Assembly: GCF_000751075.1 (NCBI RefSeq)
Contig: NZ_CCMG01000008.1
Span: 62,001-126,000 of the forward strand
Direction of reading: 5' to 3'
DNA: 64,000 nucleotides
DNA from: Rickettsia tamurae
Lineage (GTDB): Bacteria; Pseudomonadota; Alphaproteobacteria; Rickettsiales; Rickettsiaceae
Positions within the stretch are counted from its first letter, which is position 1, and every line of letters begins with the position of its first letter. The notes under the pieces were generated by a model. It worked only from the letters and a program-made list of their open reading frames with translations, was not told the DNA's origin and made no database searches. Below are positions 63,931 to 64,000 of the stretch, piece after piece. The position numbers and the translations under genes were made by a program.

Positions 63931-64000
63931 AATTAAAGCACACTAATAAATTTGTTGATTATTATAAATTGATAGTACTACTTTTACAATATATTTGTAT

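Overview
The window is AT-rich and looks like a Rickettsia chromosome. The evidence is a dense population of Rickettsia palindromic elements (RPEs, some sitting in frame inside genes), many frameshifted or stop-containing genes beside intact housekeeping genes, split fragments of a RelA/SpoT-type enzyme, ProP-like MFS remnants, several VapBC/Phd toxin-antitoxin loci, and a tuf gene placed directly before the S10 ribosomal cluster. The species cannot be named from reading alone. The number of RPEs suggests a spotted-fever-like lineage, which is an inference.

Layout. 1-5800: a decayed S9 peptidase, an NtrY-type sensor kinase, a composite repeat block, rpsU with the divergent COQ9-family gene, and a decayed VapBC pair. 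5877-14000: a type-2-like ileS carrying palindromic elements inside its reading frame, an ankyrin pseudogene, and the propionyl-CoA carboxylase genes pccB and pccA. 14000-23000: two tiny ORFs, an intact VapBC pair, a 1144-residue MFS/acyltransferase/acyl-ligase fusion, a frameshifted tfoX coupled to znuB, ubiG with an in-frame RPE, gltX and an IalB-family gene. 23000-40300 is the accessory and decaying part: a frameshifted LPMO/spindolin-like gene, a ppGpp-synthetase-domain fragment, groESL, a broken glycosyltransferase with a broken envelope protein, rph, grpE, an AI-2E transporter, an Hda-like gene, two ProP-like MFS pseudogenes around a shattered gene of unknown function, and an HD-domain SpoT remnant. 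40300-41100 is almost entirely repeats.

41141-56906, all on the minus strand, holds tRNA-Tyr, tRNA-Gly, tuf, the S10, spc and alpha ribosomal clusters (rpsJ to rplQ, including secY, adk and rpoA), then rpsT and tRNA-Val. 57098-63930 holds a TrmH/RlmB-family methyltransferase, a small gene overlapping fumC, a Phd/PIN locus with a dead toxin, ftsZ followed by a two-ORF unit ending in a clear ecotin domain, and nfuA.

How the genes fit together: the intact genes cover translation (ileS, gltX, ribosomal proteins, tuf, tRNAs), protein folding (groESL, grpE), central and lipid metabolism (pccAB, fumC, ubiG, COQ9, the Aas-like fusion), division and replication control (ftsZ, Hda-like) and metal or Fe-S handling (znuB, nfuA). 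The accessory genes are mostly at some stage of decay. The most unusual observations are palindromes nested inside palindromes, protein-coding insertions of those elements in ileS and ubiG, the cytoplasmic-looking ecotin-domain protein behind ftsZ, and the LPMO-like remnant.
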